Shown: positions 24,021-31,174 of the stretch, in pieces
Numbering within the stretch: the first letter of the stretch is position 1
Layout: every line of letters starts with the position of its first letter
Source: Lachnospiraceae bacterium
GTDB lineage: Bacteria > Bacillota > Clostridia > Lachnospirales > Lachnospiraceae
Direction: 5' to 3'
Length of the DNA: 51,855 nucleotides
NCBI GenBank assembly: GCA_900771195.1
Contig: CAAGMZ010000021.1
Coordinates: 1-51,855, forward strand
Program-made: the position numbers and the translations under genes
The notes under the pieces: generated by a model
The model's input: only the letters and a program-made list of their open reading frames with translations
The model's database searches: none
What the model was told of the DNA's origin: nothing

Positions 24021-25049
24021 CTATTTATTTTTTTTATTCAGATCCTTTACGGAATCTCTTACTATAAGTTTTCCGCATATAACCTTGCGTCCGCCCACAT
24101 TTTCCTCGCCCTTAAGCTGACGAATAAGCATTTCAACCGCAGTCTGCGTCATTTCATCAATATCCACCTCTACTGTGGTGAGCTTGGGTTTAACAAAAGT
24201 ACTCAGGGAATAATTATCAAATCCAACAACAGATATATCCTCCGGAATCCGGTAGCCCTTTTTCATAAGCTGCTCAATAAGAGAATTGGCAACTTCATCA
24301 CAATTACATACAAAAGCAGTCGGCATATCCTCCGGCAGTTTAATTTCAATGTTATATCCGTTCTTATCCCTGTCCGGCAAAATATAGTCTTGCCGCAACA
24401 GAATATTGTTATTCAGAAGAGCCCTATAGTATCCAAGATACCTGTCAAGAATACTCGGAGTGGCTTCAATGCTTCCAACATATGCCATCTTCCTGTGCCC
24501 TTTTGAAATAAGATAATTGGTTATCATATACGAACCATATACATTGTCAGATATCACACTGGGTACTTTCATCTCAGCATCATAAAAATCAAGATAAACT
24601 ACAGGTATACCTGATTCTCTTACAATCTGCAGATACTCTGTATTAATATAACCTAACACAATAACACCGTCAACCTTATGTTCGGCAATTATATTAGGTT
24701 TTCTTTTGTATTTCAGCATGTCGGCCGTTATTGCCTCCATGATGACTGAATACTGAAACTGAGATAACTGTCTGTTAATATTGTGATACATCTTCATGTA
24801 AAATGGAAGTGCTATCTCATCCACATCTATGAAATGGTCCTCAACAATAACTCCTATATTGTAGCTTCTTCCCTTCCTGAAACCGGTATCTCCGGCACTG
24901 TAATGGTATCCCATTTCCTCAGCGGTTTTTCTGATTATATTTCTAAGTTCGGCGCCAACTCCTTCTTTGTCAGTCAGTGCCTTTGACACGGTCACCGTGC
25001 TGACCCCGACTTTTTCAGCAATGTCCCGCATTGTAACATTTTTTGCCAT
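24021..25049 (-). CDS. LacI-family transcriptional regulator
   Basis: A 342-residue repressor-type regulator. The N-terminal helix-turn-helix TMRDIAEKVGVSTVTVSKA (~4-24) is followed by the hinge and a periplasmic-binding-protein-like sugar-sensing domain (~60-335), with conserved GVIVLGYINTEYLQ, SVISDNVYGSYM and ISVVGFDNYSLS segments. It probably senses a mannooligosaccharide or its product and controls the surrounding transporter and enzyme genes. It lies between a YesL protein and GH130 in the operon, so it would be autoregulated if it controls the main promoter. I did not find an unambiguous LacI palindrome in front of the operons. Confidence 0.92.
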   Translation of the reverse strand: MAKNVTMRDIAEKVGVSTVTVSKALTDKEGVGAELRNIIRKTAEEMGYHYSAGDTGFRKGRSYNIGVIVEDHFIDVDEIALPFYMKMYHNINRQLSQFQYSVIMEAITADMLKYKRKPNIIAEHKVDGVIVLGYINTEYLQIVRESGIPVVYLDFYDAEMKVPSVISDNVYGSYMITNYLISKGHRKMAYVGSIEATPSILDRYLGYYRALLNNNILLRQDYILPDRDKNGYNIEIKLPEDMPTAFVCNCDEVANSLIEQLMKKGYRIPEDISVVGFDNYSLSTFVKPKLTTVEVDIDEMTQTAVEMLIRQLKGEENVGGRKVICGKLIVRDSVKDLNKKNK

Positions 25050-25063
25050 AAGATACCCCTAAA

Positions 25064-25708
25064 TTACTGATAATACCAACTCTGTGCTTCTTCGCTGTCT
25101 TCCTCCGGTTTGGGCATGTATTTTAAAAGAACACGCTCCATTAAAAAAGTATCAACAAAAAGCATCAATCCCGGGAAAATCATAACTGCCCACGGCATCA
25201 GAAAAATACCAACAGATACCAGGATAAACAGTGCAACGAATGCCATAGTCGAAATAAAGTGTCTGAACACCAATTGAAATGACATTACAAGTATTTTCCC
25301 ACCCTTAATCGTAAACCTCGATAAAACTGCGAATGCATATGCATATGTACCGATAAGCAGAAATGCTATGGCCATATACACACATCTGAGATAAAAATCA
25401 AGCTCAGTGCTTTCGCCTTTAACATAAATCAGGTTAAATAACAATAACCCCGCCAAAAGTATGAATAAAACCGTCATACCTATTGACGCTTTAAAATTCA
25501 GTTTGAATGACTTAAAAAAGCTTTTCCAGACATATCCGCTGTTATGCCTTATGACTTTTGCAGCCACATAATATGCAGCGCTTGTTGAAGCTCCGATAGT
25601 AATAAGCGGTAGAGAACATACAACCCAGAGTATACTGAGCAAAATCATGTCTGCTACCTTATTCATAATCCTGCTGAATAAATTATCACTACTGAATATT
25701 GACTTCAT
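25064..25708 (-). CDS. YesL-like DUF624 membrane protein
   Basis: A 214-residue integral membrane protein of the DUF624/YesL family, with about five hydrophobic segments. The typical N-terminal SSDNLFSRIMNKVADMILLS is followed by CSLPLITIGASTSAAYY, the family hallmark. The C-terminal MERVLLKYMPKPEEDSEEAQ is closely matched in the second YesL protein of this window (40828-41523). YesL proteins are encoded with carbohydrate ABC transporters throughout Firmicutes; their function is not established. The start was set at MKSIFSS (25708), 8 bp after AAGGAA, rather than at 25756. It follows the solute-binding protein, and two hairpins lie in the gap. Confidence 0.88.
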   Translation of the reverse strand: MKSIFSSDNLFSRIMNKVADMILLSILWVVCSLPLITIGASTSAAYYVAAKVIRHNSGYVWKSFFKSFKLNFKASIGMTVLFILLAGLLLFNLIYVKGESTELDFYLRCVYMAIAFLLIGTYAYAFAVLSRFTIKGGKILVMSFQLVFRHFISTMAFVALFILVSVGIFLMPWAVMIFPGLMLFVDTFLMERVLLKYMPKPEEDSEEAQSWYYQ

Positions 25709-25746
25709 TGCGCATTTCCTTACACCATATGTCCGGTATTTTATAA

Positions 25747-25794
25747 TTTCCCGCACCCGGGTTTCCGGGTGCAGGAAATGCTGAATTACAGCAT
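25747..25794 (-). promoter_or_regulatory. Two hairpins between solute-binding protein and YesL genes
   Basis: One hairpin spans 25747-25778: GCACCCGG pairs with CCGGGTGC, extended by TTTCC/GGAAA. A smaller one, ATGCTG/CAGCAT, spans 25777-25794. Neither has a T-tract in the minus direction. Located directly after the abundant binding-protein gene, they are likely mRNA-stabilising or partial-termination elements that lower expression of downstream genes. Confidence 0.55.
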
Positions 25795-25804
25795 ATTGTT
25801 AAAA

Positions 25805-27235
25805 TTAGTTGAACAGGTTATCAAGTGCATCCTGTACCTGCTGCTTGTATGTCTCCTGGAACTGTGCAGGAGTTACGGTTCCTTCAATTACGCTCTGAAG
25901 GTCATACTCAACACCGATTGAATCATAAAGGTCAAGTGTTGAATGCATACCGCAGTCATACATTACATCGAAGTTAGCATTCTGATATTCAGGGTCCTTA
26001 CCTGTTGTGGTGTACCACCATGCAAGAGCTTCCTCACTGTCACGAACAGAGGTGTCTCCGTCATACCAGTTCCAGTAATCATAAAGTACATGGTATACAA
26101 GTGAAGGATCTTCTACATTGGCAGGGATGATATAATACTCACCGCCTGATGCGTTCTTACCGGCATTGGTATCCTTGTTGCCTGAAGGTCCTACAGGCCA
26201 ACGAACAAATGCAGTATCAAACTCAAGAGTTACACCTGTGCTTCCGTTAGCATCATAGTCGTTGTTGCTTGACATAATCCATGCAGCGCACGGCCAGAAG
26301 CCGATGTTACCGTTACGGTAAGCATATCTCATAACCTTCTCATCGTTCTCATAAGGATAGCAAACCTTATATGTTACACTCATATCCTGCATCATCTTAA
26401 GAGCCTGACCTACAGCATCGCTGGAAAGTGTCTCTGTCTTACCTGTAGCGATTGAACCACCGTTACTCATCATGAGCTCCCTGAAGATTTCTACTCCGTA
26501 TCCTGCGAAACCATACTGGTCAACAGCACCGTCGCCATCAGTATCCTGAGTAAGCTTCTGGCAATACTCAATGAACTTATCCCAGGTCCACTCGCCTCTC
26601 TCCCAGAGATCACGAGGATCTTCAAGACCGGCATCCTTAAGGAGCTGTACATTAAATGCAAGAGGATATGTTGCCTCTACTGTCTTTGCCTTCTCAACTC
26701 GGCTGATAATGCAAGCCTTTCCGTCACCAAGATCAATGTATGATACATTGTTCTGAGTGGTGAAAAGATCATCATCCTCAGGAAGAACGGTCTTAAGGTC
26801 TGTGCAGAGACCGTTTGCCTGTGCGGGAACTGCCATACTTGTATCTACAAGATAGATATCGCAGTCAGGTGTTCCTGCAAGAATTGAGTTGTTGATTGAC
26901 TCTCTTGTACCTGTGTAAGTAAGGTTAACCCACTTAAGAGTTACATTATACTTTTCCTCAATCTTCTTAACGTTATTAAATTTAAGCTCTGAAGCAAGAT
27001 CGCCGGCATAGTTGGGATCATCCTCAAGTGATGTATGTGAGCTGTCATAGTACTGCACATACCAGGAACCGATGGTAAGATCTCTTTTTCCGCCGGTGGG
27101 GTTGTCTCCCTTAGTCTCACCGCCTGCTGAATTTGTTGCATTTGCTGATGAGCTTGAACCTCCGCCACACGCCGTTACGCCAATGGCCATGACTGCTGCT
27201 ATTCCTAATGCCAAAAACTTTTTAAGATTTTTCAT
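25805..27235 (-). CDS. Sugar ABC transporter solute-binding lipoprotein
   Basis: A 476-residue lipoprotein (signal peptide MKNLKKFLALGIAAVMAIGV, lipobox VTAC, Cys23, then a Gly/Ser-rich tether). The rest is a family 1 extracellular solute-binding fold, recognisable from DLTIGSWYVQYYDSS, the hinge segment GTPDCDIYLVDTSMAV, the LWERGEWTWDKFIEYCQKL stretch and aromatic-rich C-terminal lobes. It probably binds mannooligosaccharides for the permease pair encoded upstream (29212-31174). Its ribosome binding site is AAGGAG. It is flanked on the mRNA by hairpins on both sides (27251-27274 and 25747-25794), consistent with differential expression within the operon. Confidence 0.9.
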   Translation of the reverse strand: MKNLKKFLALGIAAVMAIGVTACGGGSSSSANATNSAGGETKGDNPTGGKRDLTIGSWYVQYYDSSHTSLEDDPNYAGDLASELKFNNVKKIEEKYNVTLKWVNLTYTGTRESINNSILAGTPDCDIYLVDTSMAVPAQANGLCTDLKTVLPEDDDLFTTQNNVSYIDLGDGKACIISRVEKAKTVEATYPLAFNVQLLKDAGLEDPRDLWERGEWTWDKFIEYCQKLTQDTDGDGAVDQYGFAGYGVEIFRELMMSNGGSIATGKTETLSSDAVGQALKMMQDMSVTYKVCYPYENDEKVMRYAYRNGNIGFWPCAAWIMSSNNDYDANGSTGVTLEFDTAFVRWPVGPSGNKDTNAGKNASGGEYYIIPANVEDPSLVYHVLYDYWNWYDGDTSVRDSEEALAWWYTTTGKDPEYQNANFDVMYDCGMHSTLDLYDSIGVEYDLQSVIEGTVTPAQFQETYKQQVQDALDNLFN

Positions 27236-27250
27236 TTAATCTCCTTTCAT

Positions 27251-27274
27251 GCAGTGCCGCAGAAGCGGCACTGC
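27251..27274 (-). promoter_or_regulatory. GC-rich hairpin between triple-module lipoprotein and solute-binding protein genes
   Basis: GCAGTGCCGC (27251-27260) and its exact complement (27265-27274) form a 10-bp perfect stem with a 4-nt loop. There is no T-tract, and the next gene starts 16 bp downstream on the minus strand. An mRNA processing or stability element is more likely than a terminator. Confidence 0.55.
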
Positions 27275-27291
27275 CTTAATTTAGTAAAATA

Positions 27292-29178
27292 TTATTTGCC
27301 CTGACCAATTGCAACGCTGTAAACTTCCCATGCGCCTGAAGACTCGCACTGCATTGTGGTTCCCCATGTTGCAGGATCATCTCCGCATACTGCTGCAATC
27401 TGCTCATATGTTACCTGACAGGTGCTTCCGTCACATGCTGCGTAAATGTCTCCGCCATTTCCGTCATAGTTACCCTGACCTACTCTGCTCCAGCCTACTT
27501 CTGCGCCGTTCATTACAAGCCACATGATGTCGGTCTCACTCTTGTAGCTGATTGTTATAACAGCTCCGGGAACGAGTGCTGCCATGAACTCCTCGCTCAT
27601 GTCAAATCCATCCTGTCCCCAGCCGTCGCCTTTTCCTGACCAGCCTGAATCAACAAGACCGCTAACCATCTTCATCGGCTGACCGGGTCCGATCTTAACT
27701 GAATATACTTCCCATGCACCTGAAGACTCGCACTGCATTGTGGTTCCCCATGTTGCAGGATCATCTCCGCATACTGCTGCGAGCTGCTCATATGTTACAT
27801 AGCACTTTCCGCCGATGCATGATGCCCAGATATCTCCGCCGTTTCCGTCGTAGTTACCCTGACCTACTCTGCTCCAGCCTACCTCTGCGCCGTTCATTAC
27901 AAGCCACATGTTGTCAGTCTCGCTCTTGTAGTCAATTTCGATTACTGCTCCGGGTACAAGCGCTGCCATGAACTCCTCGCTCATGTCAAATCCATCCTGT
28001 CCCCAGCCATCGCCTTTTCCTGACCAGCCTGAGTCAACTGCATCATGTAATGCATATACAGGTGCAGCCATACCAACCTTAACTGAGTATACTTCCCATG
28101 CACCTGAAGATTCACACTGCATTGTGGTTCCCCATGTTGCAGGATCCTCTCCGCAAACCTGTGCAAGCTGCTCATATGTTACCTGTGCAATGTTCTTTGA
28201 ATTGTTGATGTAAGATGCAGGTGTACCGACAGGATCACCGGATGCAGTTCCCTGACCTACTCTGCTCCAGCCTACCTCTGCGCCGTTCATTACAAGCCAC
28301 ATGTCACCGGTCTCACTCTTGAACTCAATCTGTACAACAGATCCGGGTACAAGTGCTGCCATGAACTCCTCGCTCATATCAAATCCATCCTGGCCCCAGC
28401 CATCGCCGCTTCCGGTCCAGCCGGAATCAACTGCTCCTACGACAGCTGAAAGGTTGGAATAATCTGCGCCGCCTGCAAATGCATCAGGTGCATTAAATCC
28501 TGCGCTTGTATCTGCGTCAATCTTCTTACCGCTTTCATCCTTAAATACGATGTTGTCGATGTAAAGTGTTGCAGCACCATGATCAGCTGCACCATTATCT
28601 GTCTCAAGTGAAACAATGATAACGTTCTTTGAATCTGCTACAAATTTTTCACCCAGCTCAGCCTTGGCTGTGTTAGGGTTCTTGGATTCAAGATATACGG
28701 ACCATCCGTACTTTGACTCTTTAAGGTCAGTGCCGGTCCATGTGTAAATATTTCCCTCTACTGAACTGAAAGAGTTATCGTCATACTTAACACCAAGCTG
28801 CATCTCAATTGTTGCAACCTTTTCTACCTTTGCGCCGAGAAGACTTGATACATCAATTCCAACATATTCCTTCTGTCCCCCGACATTCTTTACCTTGAGT
28901 GCCTTGCTTCCGCTAAAGTCATCAACTGAAATTTCCAGTTCTGATGCGTTTCCGCCGCCCATATAGGTCTGGACAAAACCAAAATTTCCATCCTCAAAAT
29001 CAATGCTGGCATCTACTGCGGGTGCCTCATTCCCTTTTGTTTCCTCCTGGTTAGCATTTGTCTGCTGTGCGGAGTCAGATGCAGGTGTATTTGCACTTGA
29101 TGAACTTGATCCGCATGCTGCAAGAGATGCTGCCATGGCGCCTGCCAAAAGACAAGCAAATAATTTGTTTTTTCTCAA
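27292..29178 (-). CDS. Surface lipoprotein with three near-identical carbohydrate-binding-like modules
   Basis: A 628-residue lipoprotein read from a TTG start at 29178 behind GAGGAGG. The lipobox is LAAC (Cys22), followed by a Ser/Asn/Gln tether to ~55. Residues ~56-218 form a beta-rich domain that resembles mannan-binding beta-sandwich modules. Three ~120-residue modules follow (about 249-375, 380-498, 508-626), each with VDSGW, GDGWGQDGFDMSEEFMAAL, MWLVMNGAEVGWSRVGQG, DPATWGTTMQCESSGAWEVY. The many conserved tryptophans and the lack of any catalytic domain suggest a multivalent glycan-capture protein that feeds the neighbouring transporter. I do not recognise the repeat as a named CBM family. 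It lies between the permease pair and the solute-binding protein. Confidence 0.8.
   Translation of the reverse strand: MRKNKLFACLLAGAMAASLAACGSSSSSANTPASDSAQQTNANQEETKGNEAPAVDASIDFEDGNFGFVQTYMGGGNASELEISVDDFSGSKALKVKNVGGQKEYVGIDVSSLLGAKVEKVATIEMQLGVKYDDNSFSSVEGNIYTWTGTDLKESKYGWSVYLESKNPNTAKAELGEKFVADSKNVIIVSLETDNGAADHGAATLYIDNIVFKDESGKKIDADTSAGFNAPDAFAGGADYSNLSAVVGAVDSGWTGSGDGWGQDGFDMSEEFMAALVPGSVVQIEFKSETGDMWLVMNGAEVGWSRVGQGTASGDPVGTPASYINNSKNIAQVTYEQLAQVCGEDPATWGTTMQCESSGAWEVYSVKVGMAAPVYALHDAVDSGWSGKGDGWGQDGFDMSEEFMAALVPGAVIEIDYKSETDNMWLVMNGAEVGWSRVGQGNYDGNGGDIWASCIGGKCYVTYEQLAAVCGDDPATWGTTMQCESSGAWEVYSVKIGPGQPMKMVSGLVDSGWSGKGDGWGQDGFDMSEEFMAALVPGAVITISYKSETDIMWLVMNGAEVGWSRVGQGNYDGNGGDIYAACDGSTCQVTYEQIAAVCGDDPATWGTTMQCESSGAWEVYSVAIGQGK
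27301..28434 (-). repeat. Three tandem ~390-bp coding repeats
   Basis: The three modules lie at about 28434-28054, 28041-27685 and 27657-27301. The second and third are the most alike, and long stretches are nearly identical at the DNA level, so the duplication is recent or homogenised by recombination. The first module differs mainly in the loop after WSRVGQG. The copies could recombine to expand or contract the array. Confidence 0.85.
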
Positions 29179-29211
29179 AGCTTTTCCTCCTCTTCTAACT
29201 TTGATTGGTAC

Positions 29212-30231
29212 CTAACCTACGATACCGCTTCGCTCAACGCCTTCTACAAACTGTTTCTGAAGTACCAGATAAACAATTACTATAGGAACCATCAGAAGGA
29301 CAATTCCGGCATCCAGATACAGATTAAGGACTGTTCTGTCCAAAATCTTGTATGTATCTGATATGGTAGCCGTCAAGGATGATATCTTTTTACTGAGAAC
29401 CACATCCTCGCTTATTCTGAAAAGGTTCGAGTAAAAAGTATCATTGTACTGCCATACCAGTGAGAACACCGCAACGGTAATGATGGCCGGCGTAGCATTT
29501 CTGAGCATGATTCTAAAATAAGTATACCACACTCCTGCACCATCCACAAAGGCTGCTTCCTCAATCTCCTTCGGAAGACCTCTGAAGAACTGGTTAAATA
29601 TATATATGTACAATCCCGATCGCAATCCGCTGGCCAAAGCCGTCATTATAAACATTGGCGCCACCGTTCCCATCAGGTTGGCTGCTTTGCCTCCGTTGAG
29701 AAGCTTCACAAGTCCAAACGGGTTGAAACTACGGAATGTCATATACAAAGGTAACATTATTGAGTTTGTAGGAATGACAATCATTACAACTACGCACCCA
29801 AACAAAATATTTTTGCCAGGGAAATTAAATCTTGCAAATCCATAGCCTACCATTGAGCAGACAAAAATCTGTATAAGCAGAAGCGCTATGGTGTAAAGAA
29901 CATCCCTTCCCATTGTAGGAAAATATTTAATTGTCTTAATTACTCTGGCATATTTCTGAAATGTAGGTGATGACGGAATCATATATACCATAGGATTATA
30001 TGCATCCGAATCTGACATTATTGAACCTACCAATATTCCCAATATGGGAGCCAGAATTACATAACATATACCGGCAAGAATAATAAACTGTACAAGTTTA
30101 AGGAGAAATGACTTGCCTCCCCTTGCCAAAGCACTTGTCGTATTCTTGTACTTGGCGTTACCCTTAATGGCACGAAGCTTTGAACCGATACTTTTTGACG
30201 ATGTTTCTGTTGTATTTGTGTTTTCGTTCAT
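29212..30231 (-). CDS. Carbohydrate ABC transporter permease (MalG-like), pair 2
   Basis: A 339-residue inner membrane subunit with six membrane helices in the binding-protein-dependent transport fold. The ATPase-coupling EAA motif is EIEEAAFVDGAGVWYTYFRI (~220-240). The N-terminal ~45 residues form a polar extension (MNENTNTTETSSK...) unusual for MalG-type permeases. The start at 30231 has an AAAGGAG box; a start at 30252 would lack one. It is encoded directly after the MalF-like partner. It pairs with that subunit and, by position, with the solute-binding protein at 25805. The ATPase is not encoded nearby. Confidence 0.9.
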   Translation of the reverse strand: MNENTNTTETSSKSIGSKLRAIKGNAKYKNTTSALARGGKSFLLKLVQFIILAGICYVILAPILGILVGSIMSDSDAYNPMVYMIPSSPTFQKYARVIKTIKYFPTMGRDVLYTIALLLIQIFVCSMVGYGFARFNFPGKNILFGCVVVMIVIPTNSIMLPLYMTFRSFNPFGLVKLLNGGKAANLMGTVAPMFIMTALASGLRSGLYIYIFNQFFRGLPKEIEEAAFVDGAGVWYTYFRIMLRNATPAIITVAVFSLVWQYNDTFYSNLFRISEDVVLSKKISSLTATISDTYKILDRTVLNLYLDAGIVLLMVPIVIVYLVLQKQFVEGVERSGIVG

Positions 30232-30253
30232 TTTTATGCTCCTTTCTGCCATT

Positions 30254-31174
30254 TTAGTTATAATAGAATGTCTTTCGCTGTATCAGACCTACGACAATTA
30301 CAAGTATCAGACATACAATCACCGTGGAAACCGCACTCATTGCTGAGCTGTAGCCATACTGTATGTATGTGAATGCTGTGTCGTAAGCAAGCTCAACAAT
30401 TTCACTCTGTGCAAACTTGTCGACTACCGTATACACTATGTTGGTAATGATATGAGGCATTACCATTGGAAATGTAACCTTCCAGAAGGTTTCATAAGCT
30501 GTAGCTCCCTCAATCTTGGCAACCTCGTACATTGAACCGGGGATTGACTGAAGTGCGGCTATGAAAATTATTATCTGGACGCCTGATGCCTGTATAATAT
30601 CCTTAATTCTTGTAACTGCAGCTACTATATAGTCGAGCAGCTTATCAGGTATTGCCAGGTTCTTAAACAGCTCTATAAAATATGTTATATCCGTAGCTGA
30701 TGCCGAATCAGCAACCTCGCTGGCCGTACTTGAAATACCGCCTGCCATCATTGTACTTGCAAGATCCATGGCGTCTGTAACAGCACCGGCTCCCATGATA
30801 ATCGGCAGGAAAAATATCGCTCTGACAATACTTCTTCCTTTGAATTTCTTATTGAGCAGCATTGCAATAAACAAGCTGAAAAAAATTATCAACGGTACGT
30901 CAATAAGCATATTTCCAATTGAGCTTGTAAGCACCTGTTTAAAAGATCCATGAACCCTGAACAGATATTTATAATTTTCGAAGCCCACCCACTTAAGGGA
31001 ATAACCTCCGCTTGCCTGAACCGACATATCCGAAAGTGAAAACTGAATATTCATTATCAGGCTTCGCACATAAAATGCGATAAATCCGACTAACCACGGC
31101 ACTATGAAGAGGAAGCCTTTGGCGTTACGTTTCTGAATAAGGGATAAACTGTGTTTTTTCTTTGTCTTCGCCAT
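30254..31174 (-). CDS. Carbohydrate ABC transporter permease (MalF-like), pair 2
   Basis: A 306-residue six-helix permease subunit. N-terminal KGFLFIVPWLVGFIAFYVRS is typical of sugar permeases, and the EAA loop is MYEVAKIEGATAYETFWKVT (~215-235). The ATG shares one base with the stop of the DUF5696-type gene (TAATG), and GGAGG lies within that gene's end, so translation is coupled. A segment around residues 140-190 (SLASTMMAGGISSTASEVAD) is longer than in ordinary MalF-type subunits and probably forms an extracellular loop. It works with the MalG-like subunit next to it. Confidence 0.9.
   Translation of the reverse strand: MAKTKKKHSLSLIQKRNAKGFLFIVPWLVGFIAFYVRSLIMNIQFSLSDMSVQASGGYSLKWVGFENYKYLFRVHGSFKQVLTSSIGNMLIDVPLIIFFSLFIAMLLNKKFKGRSIVRAIFFLPIIMGAGAVTDAMDLASTMMAGGISSTASEVADSASATDITYFIELFKNLAIPDKLLDYIVAAVTRIKDIIQASGVQIIIFIAALQSIPGSMYEVAKIEGATAYETFWKVTFPMVMPHIITNIVYTVVDKFAQSEIVELAYDTAFTYIQYGYSSAMSAVSTVIVCLILVIVVGLIQRKTFYYN

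Noticed and set aside
27301..28434. Regular long DNA repeats that might suggest a CRISPR or other non-coding array
   Set aside because: The ~390-bp units are in frame within one gene and encode repeated protein modules. No short repeat/spacer pattern or cas genes are present anywhere in the window.
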